Notes: generated by a model not told the origin, from the sequence alone. Shown: positions 1 through 7,311, counted from the first letter of the stretch. The stretch is 10,547 bases of DNA from Chloroflexota bacterium (GCA_030550075.1 JAUQQB010000063.1:1-10547), one strand, 5' to 3'. Numbers and translations are program-made.

Positions 1-60
1 TGGGCCGTGGGGAGGGGGGATCAAGGGGGGTGGGGCCATTCTACCTCTTCTCGCGAGCCC

Positions 61-78
61 CGAACTGCGTAACTCCTA
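61..78 (+). repeat. Left arm of long-range inverted repeat
   Basis: Bases 61-78 (CGAACTGCGTAACTCCTA) match the reverse complement of 10469-10486 at 17 of 18 positions. The only difference is C73, where the other arm predicts G. Farther out, bases 6-20 (G-rich) match the reverse complement of 10512-10526 at 15 of 15 positions, but the spacing between the two blocks differs in the two arms (40 versus 25 bases). The motif core, read from the other strand as AGGACTTACGCAGTT, looks like the terminus of a dispersed repeat, MITE or insertion sequence. No transposase is present, so the family cannot be named. The repeat ends only a few bases before the ribosome site of the first gene. Confidence 0.7.
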
Positions 79-90
79 AAAAAGGAGAGG
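73..90 (+). promoter_or_regulatory. Ribosome binding site with complementary CTCCT for gene 1
   Basis: A strong Shine-Dalgarno AGGAGAGG lies at 83-90, seven bases before ATG 98. CTCCT at 73-77 is perfectly complementary to AGGAG at 83-87, with an AAAAA loop between. A small hairpin could therefore partly mask the ribosome site. CTCCT belongs to the repeat end, and the one base that differs from the other repeat arm (C73) is what makes the pairing perfect. Regulation by this hairpin is inference; at high growth temperature a 5-bp stem would be weak. Confidence 0.45.
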
Positions 91-97
91 ATCCGCC

Positions 98-2152
98 ATG
101 TCCCAGCAGCCGATGAGCCCCCAAACCCTGGAGAAGGCTCAAAGAGAACCATCGGTTCGACGGACCCCGCTTGCATTTCCACTACCTGTCCCGGTTGAAC
201 GCTCCTTCCAGGTTGGCAAGCGCTGGGGTTGGATCTTTCTCTTCCTCCTGATCTTCGCCCTCTATCTGCCGGTGCTCTCCGTTGGCTTCTTCTCCGATGA
301 TCTCCTTCTCTCCATCCTCATCCATCGAGATCCCCGGGCTCTTTTTCAGGGCGCTCAGGGGTTCCTGCACTATCGGCCGCTTTCGATGTCCCTGTTCTGG
401 CTGATCCAGCGAGGGTTCGGCTACGACCGTGCCGCTTTTCATTTCCTCACCCTGAGTGTCCATATGCTGAACACGGCCCTGCTCTATCCGGTCCTCCGGC
501 GCATAGGAACCCCCCGCCGGATCGCCCGGAGCGCGGTCGCGCTGTTCGGCCTCTTCCCCTTCGCCCATGAACCCATCGCCTTCCTGATGGGATCCGTCCA
601 CAGTCTTGCGCTGTTCTGGATGCTGGTCGCCACCCTGACGATCCTCCGCGTAGGATCCCGGGGGACGTTGGGGAGGATCCTCGCGGCCCTTGGGGCCTAT
701 GGGGCCGCCATTCTGTCCCATGAGACGGGCATCGTCTGGCCGGCCTGGCTGCTGGGGATCGCCATCGCGCGCCCGGGCCGGTTTCCGACCCTGCGCCGGG
801 CGATCCCGGCGGGCTTTGCTCTGGGCGTCAGCTATGTGCTGCTCTGGCGCACCATCCCCCGGGGCGATCCCGGTGTCTTGGCGATGCCGATCTTCACCCT
901 GGAGAGCAGCCTCTATGCGATGCAAGGCTGGTTGTATCCGCTGGGGCCGATTTTCGGAGCGCTGTGGAAAACCCTGTTCGCGCCCCGGCCGATCCTTCTG
1001 CGGGCGCTACGACCCGAGGACTGGGCCTTTATCGGGCTGGGGTTGGGGATCACCGCAGGGATAGCTCTGTGGACCCGGCCCCGATGGACCGTTCTGCTGG
1101 GGCTCTGGGGGTTCGGCGTCAGCATCGCTCCGGCATTGATGTTCTGGGGCCCGGCCTCGGGGATGATGAACTACCCGCGGATGCTGCTCATCCCCGGCAT
1201 CTGGAGCACGCTGGCCTGGGCAGGTGTCCTGGAAGGGATTCGCCGCCAGGGGAGCTGGGGTCGTGTGGTCGCCGGAGCTGTCCTGGGAGGCACGCTGACG
1301 ATCGCCCTTCTCTTCCTCACCACCTCGCTGGGCTACTACCGGGATGCGACCCGTATCCTGCATGGAATGGCGCAGGCCGCCCGGGAAGCAAGCAAGCGTC
1401 CTATCCTCTTTGTGAACCTGCCTTATAACGTGGGTTATCGGTGGTTCCGGGCCCGTTACTATCCATATCCTTATGGCGGAGCAGGGGCAGTGCTGATTAC
1501 GGACGATCGGCAGCTGGCCGGGTATATCCGGATCAACGGCGGGCCGGACCTGACAGATCGGCCGGCGGGGTGGGTGCGGAGCGTGCGAGTGGACGCTTTG
1601 TATCCGGGATGGTTCACCCCGGCTCCTCCAATGGATTTCCACGCCCTCCGGGATGCACTAAAGGATCACGCGGTCTACGTGTTTCAGGAAGATCTGACCT
1701 GGATCCCGCTGCATCACATCTGGCGGGTGGGGGAAACCTCGATGGAAGCCATGCGCCGGGAAGAGGGGTTCCACCGCCTGGATCCGGCTCCATCCTTTGA
1801 TGAAAGCATTGCGCTCCGGGGCTGGCGCGTGGAAGAGAGGACGGGGGAACTGATCCTGCTCTGGGAAGCGCAGGCGGCGCCCGGCCGTCGATGGCAGGTG
1901 TTCGTCCACCTTCTCGATTCCGGAGGACGGATGATCGGCCAGGCCGATGGGCCGATGGCCGGCGGGCTCGCGCCCACCGACGCATGGCGCCGGGGAGATC
2001 AGGTCCTCGATCGGCATCCGATCCCCACAGGCATACAGCCGGCGGCATTCCGGGTTGGGCTCTATGACCTGGAAAGCGGGGAGCGGGCGGAGGTTCGGTG
2101 GGGAGAAGAGAAACCAAAGGACCGGAGCGTGGTTCTCCCAGCCCGACCCTAA
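98..2152 (+). CDS. Multi-pass membrane glycosyltransferase-like protein (GT-C type) with C-terminal beta-domain
   Basis: This 684-residue protein starts with about 40 polar residues. A first membrane segment at about 44-65 is followed by a loop with an acidic pair (D67-D68) and then HYRPLS at 91-96. This arrangement (transmembrane helix, DD or DE loop, HYRP-like motif) is typical of GT-C glycosyltransferases of the O-mannosyltransferase/TMTC kind, which use lipid-linked sugars at the outer membrane face. Several more hydrophobic helices follow up to about residue 415. The remainder is soluble and probably extracytoplasmic. Residues about 567-670 have the pattern of a beta-sandwich (FDESIALRGW, WQVFVHLLD, then GQADGP and VGLYDLESG) that I associate with Chloroflexota membrane proteins of this type. 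The start is supported by AGGAGAGG at 83-90. The sugar substrate cannot be predicted. The gene probably does not belong to the CRISPR effector: it is separated by 291 bases with a hairpin and a promoter candidate. Confidence 0.8.
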   Translation: MSQQPMSPQTLEKAQREPSVRRTPLAFPLPVPVERSFQVGKRWGWIFLFLLIFALYLPVLSVGFFSDDLLLSILIHRDPRALFQGAQGFLHYRPLSMSLFWLIQRGFGYDRAAFHFLTLSVHMLNTALLYPVLRRIGTPRRIARSAVALFGLFPFAHEPIAFLMGSVHSLALFWMLVATLTILRVGSRGTLGRILAALGAYGAAILSHETGIVWPAWLLGIAIARPGRFPTLRRAIPAGFALGVSYVLLWRTIPRGDPGVLAMPIFTLESSLYAMQGWLYPLGPIFGALWKTLFAPRPILLRALRPEDWAFIGLGLGITAGIALWTRPRWTVLLGLWGFGVSIAPALMFWGPASGMMNYPRMLLIPGIWSTLAWAGVLEGIRRQGSWGRVVAGAVLGGTLTIALLFLTTSLGYYRDATRILHGMAQAAREASKRPILFVNLPYNVGYRWFRARYYPYPYGGAGAVLITDDRQLAGYIRINGGPDLTDRPAGWVRSVRVDALYPGWFTPAPPMDFHALRDALKDHAVYVFQEDLTWIPLHHIWRVGETSMEAMRREEGFHRLDPAPSFDESIALRGWRVEERTGELILLWEAQAAPGRRWQVFVHLLDSGGRMIGQADGPMAGGLAPTDAWRRGDQVLDRHPIPTGIQPAAFRVGLYDLESGERAEVRWGEEKPKDRSVVLPARP

Positions 2153-2198
2153 CCCCGCAGGACGGAGTTACGCCATTCATCTTCTTCCCCATTTTCTT

Positions 2199-2234
2199 GG
2201 GCTGGGCCGGGCATCGAGGCACCCGGCCCAGCTC
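2199..2234 (+). terminator. Strong hairpin after gene 1, possible terminator
   Basis: Bases 2199-2211 pair with 2222-2234 over 13 base pairs, including one G-T pair, around a 10-base loop (CATCGAGGCA). The hairpin lies 46 bases after the stop of gene 1 and before the cas operon promoter candidate, where a terminator would be expected. There is no T-run after it, so intrinsic termination is not certain. A processed RNA end or part of a mobile repeat are alternatives. Confidence 0.5.
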
Positions 2235-2260
2235 ACCCGGCCCGGTTCGAGAGATGGATT

Positions 2261-2276
2261 TAGAAGCTACGCAGTT
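2261..2276 (+). repeat. Degenerate internal copy of the terminal repeat motif
   Basis: TAGAAGCTACGCAGTT at 2261-2276 matches TAGGACTTACGCAGTT at 10469-10484 at 13 of 16 positions, in the same orientation, with the last nine bases (TACGCAGTT) identical. It lies between gene 1 and the cas operon. It points toward the left arm at 61-78, so gene 1 by itself is also bracketed by an inverted pair. With only 16 bases and three mismatches, chance similarity is possible. Confidence 0.4.
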
Positions 2277-2302
2277 GAAAGCCCTGAAGGCGGTGCGATA
2301 AT
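2275..2302 (+). promoter_or_regulatory. Candidate sigma-70 promoter of the cas operon
   Basis: TTGAAA (2275-2280, five of six to TTGACA) and GATAAT (2297-2302, five of six to TATAAT) are separated by 16 bases. They lie in the only distinctly AT-rich patch of the window (about 2297-2330). The site lies upstream of all the cas genes and downstream of the hairpin at 2199-2234. Transcription would begin near 2309 and give a leader of about 135 bases. The -35 element overlaps the end of the degenerate repeat copy at 2261-2276. No operator or known regulator site is recognisable. Confidence 0.5.
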
Positions 2303-2411
2303 ATAAATAAATATGCAGATAAGACATATCGTTCTCCCCCTCTATGCGCCTCCTCTTGAGCCGGGGAGAAAGAGTAAGTTCTTGGAGGCCGGCAAGGCCG
2401 TCACAGGCGGC

Positions 2412-2437
2412 TTCCCCAAAGTCTCCACTGGGGAGAT
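2412..2437 (+). promoter_or_regulatory. Ribosome site of cas10 in two alternative hairpins
   Basis: GGGGAG at 2430-2435 is the ribosome site. It is eight bases from ATG 2444 but only two from GTG 2438, so ATG 2444 is the better start. The same bases can pair with TTCCCC at 2412-2417 (six pairs, including one G-T, 12-base loop). Alternatively, GGAGA at 2432-2436 can pair with TCTCC at 2422-2426 (five pairs, five-base loop). The two structures exclude each other and both mask the ribosome site. A translational control role is inference. Confidence 0.4.
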
Positions 2438-2443
2438 GTGCTG

Positions 2444-3964
2444 ATGGGGACTCTGATCATGGGAGATGTTGACGCGATCAAGGACTATGTCTTCGAAAGT
2501 TCCCGGCTTCCGCAGATCCGTGGGGGAAGTGCGTTGTTGATGAGATGCGAGGAAGAGGTGCGCCGCCGGATCATGGAAGCGGGAGGAACGATCTGGGTAG
2601 CGCGCGGCGGCTTCTTCCTCGCGGAAGTTCCTCAGGATCAGGCCCCCCATCTGATCCGGGAGATCCACGAAATCTTCGACCGTCACACCCTCACCGCCAC
2701 CATCACCCTGGTTTCAGAAGAGGCGCCGCCTCCTTCACCCCCATCCCCCTCGCCCTCGCTCGATGGTTGGGCAGGACGCCTTGCCCGGGCCTCCCCTTCC
2801 CTCACGCCTTTTTCCCGCCGGATCGCCTTTTTAGCGGCCCGGCTTCGAGCAGCCAAAGAAATGAAATCGCACACCCCCTTTTTCGAGACCTTCCCCTTTG
2901 GGCGCAGGTGCGCGATCTGCGCGAAGCGAGCTGCGATGGAATGGGTGTCCATGCCGGAGGGCCTCACGCCAGCATGCCCTGTTTGTATCCAGCGTCATAC
3001 TGCGGGCCGCCAGGCCCGTCGAGGGATCCGAAGGATGTGGGCGCTCTGGTATGATCAGGCAACCGGTCAACCATTCCCGGACCAGCCGCCCCAGGATCTG
3101 GAACAGCTGGTAGCGGGGGATCCCCACGGACGCCTGGCCTTCATCTATGCGGATGGAAACGATATGGGTCGTCACCTGATGGAGTGCACCTGCCCTCAGG
3201 ACTACCGGGCCCTCTCCAGGCGGATCTTCAAGGGCACCTATCGAGCGGTCTTTGAGGCCCTGCGGGATGTGCTCATCGCTCATCACGGATCATTCTGGCC
3301 TTTCGAGCTCATCAACATCGGCGGGGATGACATCACCCTGTTGATCCAGGCACGGTATGCCCTGCCGTTCGCAATCCATTTCTTAAAAAACTTTGAGCGC
3401 TTCCTCCCCTCCTTCACAGCCTCCTGCAGCGTGGTGGTCGCGGACCATAAATACCCCATCCGCTACTTTGAGGCCCTCGCCGCCGGACTGCTCAGCCAGG
3501 CCAAGGCTCAAGCCCGGAGAGGCGGAAGCGCCTTTCAATTCCTGTGGTTGCCGGATCCTATCGCTGTGGAAGAGCCTGAGCTCCTTCTCCAGCGCTATGA
3601 ATACCTGGAGAAGGGAGCCCGGGTGCAATTGACCGCCCGTCCCTACACCCTGAGCCAGATCGAAGAGCTCCATCAGCTGGCCCGCCATCTGGCGGAGCTG
3701 CTGCCGCGCTCCCAGCGCCAGCGTTGGGCGGAAGCCCTCTTTCAGGGGGTGCTTCCCTCCGTCTCCTTCATCCGTTATCAGATCGCCCGCATGCCACCTG
3801 GCCAGCAGGCCTCGTTGATAGAGATCCTGAATCGGACGCGCGCCCTGGTTGCTTCCCACCCCTCGAATTATCTGGAGTTCTGGGTCGAGGACCCGTCTAC
3901 GAATTCCAGAACCTGGAAGACGGCCCTGCTGGATGTCCTGGAGTGGGCGGAGCTCCTCGAATGA
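2444..3964 (+). CDS. cas10: Cas10, HD-less type III CRISPR large subunit with intact GGDD cyclase motif
   Basis: Cas10 is the large subunit of type III effectors. Its palm domain makes cyclic oligoadenylate from ATP when target RNA is bound. The protein is 506 residues from ATG 2444. It opens directly with the first palm domain (GDVDAIKDYVF from residue 7, then RGG at 26-28 and GGFFLAEV near 55). There is no N-terminal HD nuclease domain. A zinc-finger-like insertion has C156/C159 (CAIC) and C178/C181 (CPVC). The second palm has YADGNDMG at 235-242 and the catalytic NIGGDD at 291-296. An alpha-helical C-terminal domain spans about 375-506. The length is short for the family, as expected without HD. 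Lack of HD is a known trait of subtype III-D, so single-stranded DNA cleavage by this subunit is not expected. A Pro/Ser-rich linker at 95-105 (PPPSPPSPSPS) separates the first palm from the rest. It is the first gene of the operon; the next begins 37 bases later. GTG 2438 is a less likely start. Confidence 0.93.
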   Translation: MGTLIMGDVDAIKDYVFESSRLPQIRGGSALLMRCEEEVRRRIMEAGGTIWVARGGFFLAEVPQDQAPHLIREIHEIFDRHTLTATITLVSEEAPPPSPPSPSPSLDGWAGRLARASPSLTPFSRRIAFLAARLRAAKEMKSHTPFFETFPFGRRCAICAKRAAMEWVSMPEGLTPACPVCIQRHTAGRQARRGIRRMWALWYDQATGQPFPDQPPQDLEQLVAGDPHGRLAFIYADGNDMGRHLMECTCPQDYRALSRRIFKGTYRAVFEALRDVLIAHHGSFWPFELINIGGDDITLLIQARYALPFAIHFLKNFERFLPSFTASCSVVVADHKYPIRYFEALAAGLLSQAKAQARRGGSAFQFLWLPDPIAVEEPELLLQRYEYLEKGARVQLTARPYTLSQIEELHQLARHLAELLPRSQRQRWAEALFQGVLPSVSFIRYQIARMPPGQQASLIEILNRTRALVASHPSNYLEFWVEDPSTNSRTWKTALLDVLEWAELLE

Positions 3965-4001
3965 GTTCCCTTCCCGCAAATCGAAGGCAAGGTGAGGCGA
4001 G

Positions 4002-4739
4002 ATGCACTCGCTGGACGTTCGATGGCAATTCGTCCTTGAGACCCCGTTCCACAGCGCAGGGAACCGTATAGCGATCGGGGTAGACCGGGCCCTGATCCGG
4101 GACGCGGAAGGACTTCCCATCCTTCCCGCTACGGCGGTCAAAGGAGTCCTGCGCGAGGCGGTCGAGACCGCCCTCCGAAGCTGGGGCATCCCCACCTGCT
4201 TTTCCCCCAGCCCATCCGAGATGTGCTCGGATCCGGCCCGGCTGTGTCTGGCGTGTCAGATATTCGGAAACCCACGATCCCCCTCTCCCCTTCGCTTTTT
4301 CGATGCGCGCCCCATCCGGGACGATGAGGAGCTTGCCCGACAATCCACCCATCACCGAACCCACGTGGCCCTCAGCCGCCACCGCCGATCCGCGCTGGAG
4401 CACCGCCTGTTCACCTTCGAAACCCTATGGCCGGAAGGGATCCGGTGGGAAGCCCGCATCACGGGCCAGCTCGCGGATCGCGACAAGGCAAAAATGGCAG
4501 CCTCCCTTCTCGCCCTGGGTGCTCATATCGTGCATGCGATCGGCGGCCATCGAACGCGCGGGCTGGGCTGGCTCAGAAGCCGGACGCTCCGGATCCTCGT
4601 GGACGGAAGTCCGCTTCCGGACCATGACCTTCGCCGACTCTGGGAGTCTCTTTCGGGAGGAAGCCGTGACCGCTCGATCCACGACCTGGCTGCGCCTGAA
4701 ACCCAGGAGCCCGCTCCTGATCGGCCGTCTCAAGGCTGA
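4002..4739 (+). CDS. cas7: Cas7-like RAMP subunit (first Cas7 paralogue), catalytic Asp present
   Basis: This 245-residue RAMP-superfamily protein is a predicted backbone subunit of the type III effector. The N-terminal RRM-like strand is followed by GVDRALIRD (26-34), where D28 falls at the position of the target-RNA-cleaving Asp of Csm3 (D33). PATAVKG (42-48) corresponds to the usual PGSSLKG, but with PAT in place of PGS. C82 and C85 in CLACQIFG, probably with C75 or C66, form the family's zinc site. A His/Arg-rich stretch at 117-135 resembles the thumb loop. The C-terminal glycine loop is GGHRTRGLG (181-189). The last 40 residues are a Pro/Asp-rich tail that overlaps the start of csx10 by 74 bases. 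The start is supported by AAGGTGAGG at 3989-3997. It is more divergent than the Cas7 paralogues at 6286 and 7312. It could equally be described as a Csm3-group protein. Confidence 0.85.
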   Translation: MHSLDVRWQFVLETPFHSAGNRIAIGVDRALIRDAEGLPILPATAVKGVLREAVETALRSWGIPTCFSPSPSEMCSDPARLCLACQIFGNPRSPSPLRFFDARPIRDDEELARQSTHHRTHVALSRHRRSALEHRLFTFETLWPEGIRWEARITGQLADRDKAKMAASLLALGAHIVHAIGGHRTRGLGWLRSRTLRILVDGSPLPDHDLRRLWESLSGGSRDRSIHDLAAPETQEPAPDRPSQG

Positions 4740-5826
4740 TTCCGCTTACCTGACCACCCTCCCCTACATTCCGGGGCGGATCCTCCGGGGTGCCTGGGCC
4801 GAATATCGCCGCATCCAGAACCAGCTCCAGACGCTGGCCAGCGACGCTCGCCGGATCCAGATCTGGAACTTCCATCCGGCCCCGGCGGGAGCTCGCTATA
4901 GCCTGCCCCTGCCCCTGAGCGCGTGGACCTGCAAGAGCTATCCCGGCTTCCGACCGGGCGGCCATGGGGTATTGGACAGCCTGATCCCCCGCCTCGCCTA
5001 CGCCCTTCTCGAGCGATCCAACGCCCCGCCTTCCCTGCCGTTCCAGACCGTATGCGATCTGTGCAAGGCGCGGACAACCCCGCTGGGCGGATATTACGCT
5101 TGCGATCCAGAGGGACGCTTTGAGCGCATCCGCATCCCCCTGCAGTTTCAGACCAAGATCGCCATGTCCCGCCGGCGACGAGCGGCGATGGAAGGCATGC
5201 TCTATCAGGTCACCGCAATCGCTCCGCATGAGCCGCTCACCCTCATCGGATGCATGCATGGGCCAGCGGATCTCATTCGGGAGCTTCGGGAGGCGATCGC
5301 CCGGGTCGGGATCGGCGCCCTGACGCGGCGAGGCTACGGCGAGGTTGAGGTGGAGGAAGCGCAGCCTCCAGCCTATCCGCCGCTGCAGGAGCGCGTGGAG
5401 CGATTCAACCGTCTCCTGAGAGACCTCTGGAAAGACCTGAGCCGGCTGGTCCCCGCCAACCCCCCGCCGGAGCTACCCGCCGGCCTCTATTTCACGGTGG
5501 ACCTCCTGGCGCCCGGCATCTTCCGGGAGGAGCCTCTCGGCTCCCCCACCCTGGTTCCCACCCTGCGCCTCGCCGGACAGGTCCTCCGTCCGATTTTCTG
5601 GATCACCCGCCCCCTCCTGGTGAGCGGCTGGTCCACCGCCTGGGGACTTCCCAAGCCGATAGCCCTGGCCGCCGCTCCGGGGAGCAGTTACGTATTCTGT
5701 TGGGAGCAGACGAACTGGGAGGCCCTTGAGGCGCTGGAGCAGGACGGCATCGGCGAGCGGACCGACGAGGGATTCGGCGAGCTGCTCATCTGCCATCCTT
5801 TCCATACGGAGGTGGAGCCCGTATGA
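4666..5826 (+). CDS. csx10: Csx10, Cas5-like subunit of type III-D effector
   Basis: Csx10 takes the Cas5 role in subtype III-D: it binds the 5' handle of the crRNA next to Cas10. The protein has 386 residues from GTG 4666, which is preceded by CGGGAGG (4654-4660) at five-base spacing. The reading frame stays open far upstream (to at least 4303), but that part lies inside the preceding cas7 gene and does not look like a RAMP, so it is not used. ATG 4624 is an in-frame alternative. The first fold begins with SPLLIG and TLPYIPGRILRGAWAEY (31-47), the usual RAMP entry motif. C130, C133 and C146 may bind zinc. GALTRRGYGEV (217-227) is the first glycine loop. The second fold begins near 274 (LYFTVDLLAPG) and ends with GIGERTDEGFGEL (361-373), the most characteristic Csx10 signature. 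The 5' end overlaps cas7, and the 3' end overlaps cas11 by ATGA. Confidence 0.87.
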   Translation: MTARSTTWLRLKPRSPLLIGRLKADSAYLTTLPYIPGRILRGAWAEYRRIQNQLQTLASDARRIQIWNFHPAPAGARYSLPLPLSAWTCKSYPGFRPGGHGVLDSLIPRLAYALLERSNAPPSLPFQTVCDLCKARTTPLGGYYACDPEGRFERIRIPLQFQTKIAMSRRRRAAMEGMLYQVTAIAPHEPLTLIGCMHGPADLIRELREAIARVGIGALTRRGYGEVEVEEAQPPAYPPLQERVERFNRLLRDLWKDLSRLVPANPPPELPAGLYFTVDLLAPGIFREEPLGSPTLVPTLRLAGQVLRPIFWITRPLLVSGWSTAWGLPKPIALAAAPGSSYVFCWEQTNWEALEALEQDGIGERTDEGFGELLICHPFHTEVEPV

Positions 5827-6221
5827 TCCTCCCCATTCCCGTAAGCCAGAGGATTCGCGCATACGATTCGGATCTCATCAAGGAGGCCCAGGGCCTCGCC
5901 GAAGGCCTGAAGGAAAGCAGGGAGCGGCAGATCCGCAACATGATGGAAGCCGCCGAGCAGGCGACATGCTGGGCCGCTGTGAAGCTCTTCATTCGCTATC
6001 AGGCCGCCCGAAAGCAAATTGAGGGGCCATGGGCGGAGCGTTTAATCCAGCAGCTGGAGAAGCTACGAGAGAAAGCCGACGGGATTGCCGGGGAGACGAA
6101 AAATCCGGTCGAGGCGGTGCATCTCGCCCTGATCGTCCGCTTTCTGGGCTATCTGCTTCGATGGGATAAAGTGCGATTCGGAACCGAAAGCTCCGGGGCT
6201 GCCGAAAGCCCGCCGGCCTGA
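5823..6221 (+). CDS. cas11: Cas11 small subunit (Csm2-like)
   Basis: This 132-residue, almost entirely alpha-helical protein is the predicted small subunit. Such subunits form the inner filament of type III complexes and contact the crRNA-target duplex. Visible features are a central helix around QIRNMMEAAEQAT (residues 38-50), a second helical segment through about 51-75, and a C-terminal helix EAVHLALIVRFLGYLLRWDKV that resembles the end of Csm2 proteins. The last ten residues are a Ser/Ala/Pro tail. Its ATG overlaps the stop of csx10 (ATGA), which suggests coupled translation and matched output of the two subunits; GGAGGT lies at 5808-5813. Position, length and helix pattern support the call. 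Sequence motifs in this family are weak, so assignment rests largely on context. Confidence 0.78.
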   Translation: MILPIPVSQRIRAYDSDLIKEAQGLAEGLKESRERQIRNMMEAAEQATCWAAVKLFIRYQAARKQIEGPWAERLIQQLEKLREKADGIAGETKNPVEAVHLALIVRFLGYLLRWDKVRFGTESSGAAESPPA

Positions 6222-6285
6222 AAACCGCAGCGGGAGGATCCCGAGGCGCGCCCCTATCTGGACCCGATCACTGAAGGAGGGCCTT

Positions 6286-7113
6286 ATGTTCGATCAGCTG
6301 AAAAACCGGGTCATCATGCAGGCCAGGCTGTACATGGAGCGACCGCTGGCCATCGGCGCGCGGCTCTCCCTGGAACCCAGCGGCACCGATCTCCCGGTGA
6401 TCAAGGACCCAGCCGGGCGTCCGTTCATCCCCGGATCCTCATTGAAGGGGGTTGTGCGGGCCCATCTCGAACGGCTGCTGCGCGCCCTGGACCGTCGCCC
6501 CCAGCTGTGGGCTTGTGATCCCCTCTCGAACCCATGCGTCCCTCCATCGGTTAAGCGGGATTTGGTGGAACAATGGACCCAAGAAGGCGCCTTCAATGAT
6601 CAACAATTCACGAAGGAAATCCTGGATCGCTCCTGCACCACCTGCAAGCTGTTCGGCTCTCCATGGCTGGCCGGTCGGCTGGCTTTCAAAGATGCGTTCC
6701 TGGACGCCCGGGCCATGGAAGGATTCGCCGCTCCCCTGACCTACATCCGAGACGGGGTAGGGATTGATCGGGACCTCGGGGCAGCCCGTCGGGGGATCAA
6801 ATACGACTTCGAGGCCGTGATCCCGGGCGCCGTCTTCCGGATTGAGATCCTCGGGGAAAACCTGGAAGATTGGGAGATCGGTCTGCTGCTGACGGCGCTG
6901 CAATTCTGGGAGGATGGGTTTCTGCCCCTGGGCGGCAAGAGCACCCGGGGGGTCGGGTGGGGCCGCCTGGAATGGGAGGAAATCCTCCAGGTTCGAGCCG
7001 AGCGCCTGCTGGACTATATGCTCAAGGGCGCTCTGGATCGCCGCGATATCCAGAGCCTGCGGGAAGCCTTCCATGATTACTATCTCAGAGCATCCGGTCC
7101 CTTAAACCCATAA
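6286..7113 (+). CDS. csm3: Cas7/Csm3-like RAMP subunit (second paralogue), catalytic Asp present
   Basis: This 275-residue protein is the most canonical Csm3-type backbone subunit in the window. GTDLPVIKD (33-41) places D35 at the Csm3 D33 position that cleaves target RNA. FIPGSSLKGVVR (47-58) is the conserved RAMP loop. C77, C84, C117 and C120 (CTTCKLFG) form the zinc site. RDGVGIDRDLGAA at 155-167 followed by a KYDFEAV strand is the thumb region typical of Csm3. GGKSTRGVGWG (216-226) is the glycine loop. The start is supported by AAGGAGG (6274-6280), five bases before ATG. The gene begins 64 bases after cas11. With the other Cas7 genes it suggests a backbone made of distinct paralogues, not copies of one Csm3. 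Confidence 0.9.
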   Translation: MFDQLKNRVIMQARLYMERPLAIGARLSLEPSGTDLPVIKDPAGRPFIPGSSLKGVVRAHLERLLRALDRRPQLWACDPLSNPCVPPSVKRDLVEQWTQEGAFNDQQFTKEILDRSCTTCKLFGSPWLAGRLAFKDAFLDARAMEGFAAPLTYIRDGVGIDRDLGAARRGIKYDFEAVIPGAVFRIEILGENLEDWEIGLLLTALQFWEDGFLPLGGKSTRGVGWGRLEWEEILQVRAERLLDYMLKGALDRRDIQSLREAFHDYYLRASGPLNP

Positions 7114-7197
7114 GTCGAGAAAGTCTTGTGCGAACGAAACCCCGGAAAGCGGAGGATGCTCCAGCGAGCCCCAGCCCCTCCTGGCGGTTTTCGGATG

Positions 7198-7237
7198 TTC
7201 GGGGCGGGGTAGGCCGCCTTCGGCAGCTCATCCCGAA
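7198..7237 (+). other. Structured spacer between the two csm3-like genes
   Basis: The 198-base gap between 7113 and 7312 holds no gene I can support. It contains a nested fold: TTCGGG 7198-7203 with CCCGAA 7232-7237, enclosing GCCG 7213-7216 with CGGC 7221-7224. CGGGGT at 7205-7210 can alternatively pair with ATCCCG at 7230-7235. A processing site, an internal attenuator or a decayed repeat are all possible; there is no T-run. Confidence 0.35.
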
Positions 7238-7311
7238 GCCTTTTCTTTCCCCCTGCGGGTCGTGGGAAGGGGCAAGGGGATAGGCGCCAGGTCTAACCGG
7301 AGGTGTCTGCC

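Noticed and set aside
182..925. 247-residue open frame on the minus strand
   Set aside because: It lies fully inside gene 1, is very rich in Gly, Asp, Glu and Arg without any domain pattern, and is a typical shadow frame of a GC-rich gene.
2158..2174. AGGACGGAGTTACGC, which resembles the terminal repeat motif with a gap
   Set aside because: It needs a four-base insertion to align and has no matching flank; chance similarity is more likely.
2236..2260. GGTTCGA (2244-2250), which resembles a tRNA T-loop
   Set aside because: The flanks do not form a T-stem, and no acceptor stem, anticodon arm or D-arm can be built around it.
4303..4665. Upstream extension of the csx10 frame
   Set aside because: It lies inside cas7 in another frame and reads as a low-information sequence. 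The Csx10 fold begins right after GTG 4666, which has a good ribosome site.
7114..7311. Possible CRISPR repeat remnant (a GAAAC-type ending near 7136-7141)
   Set aside because: No second copy with a spacer-sized gap is present anywhere in the window.
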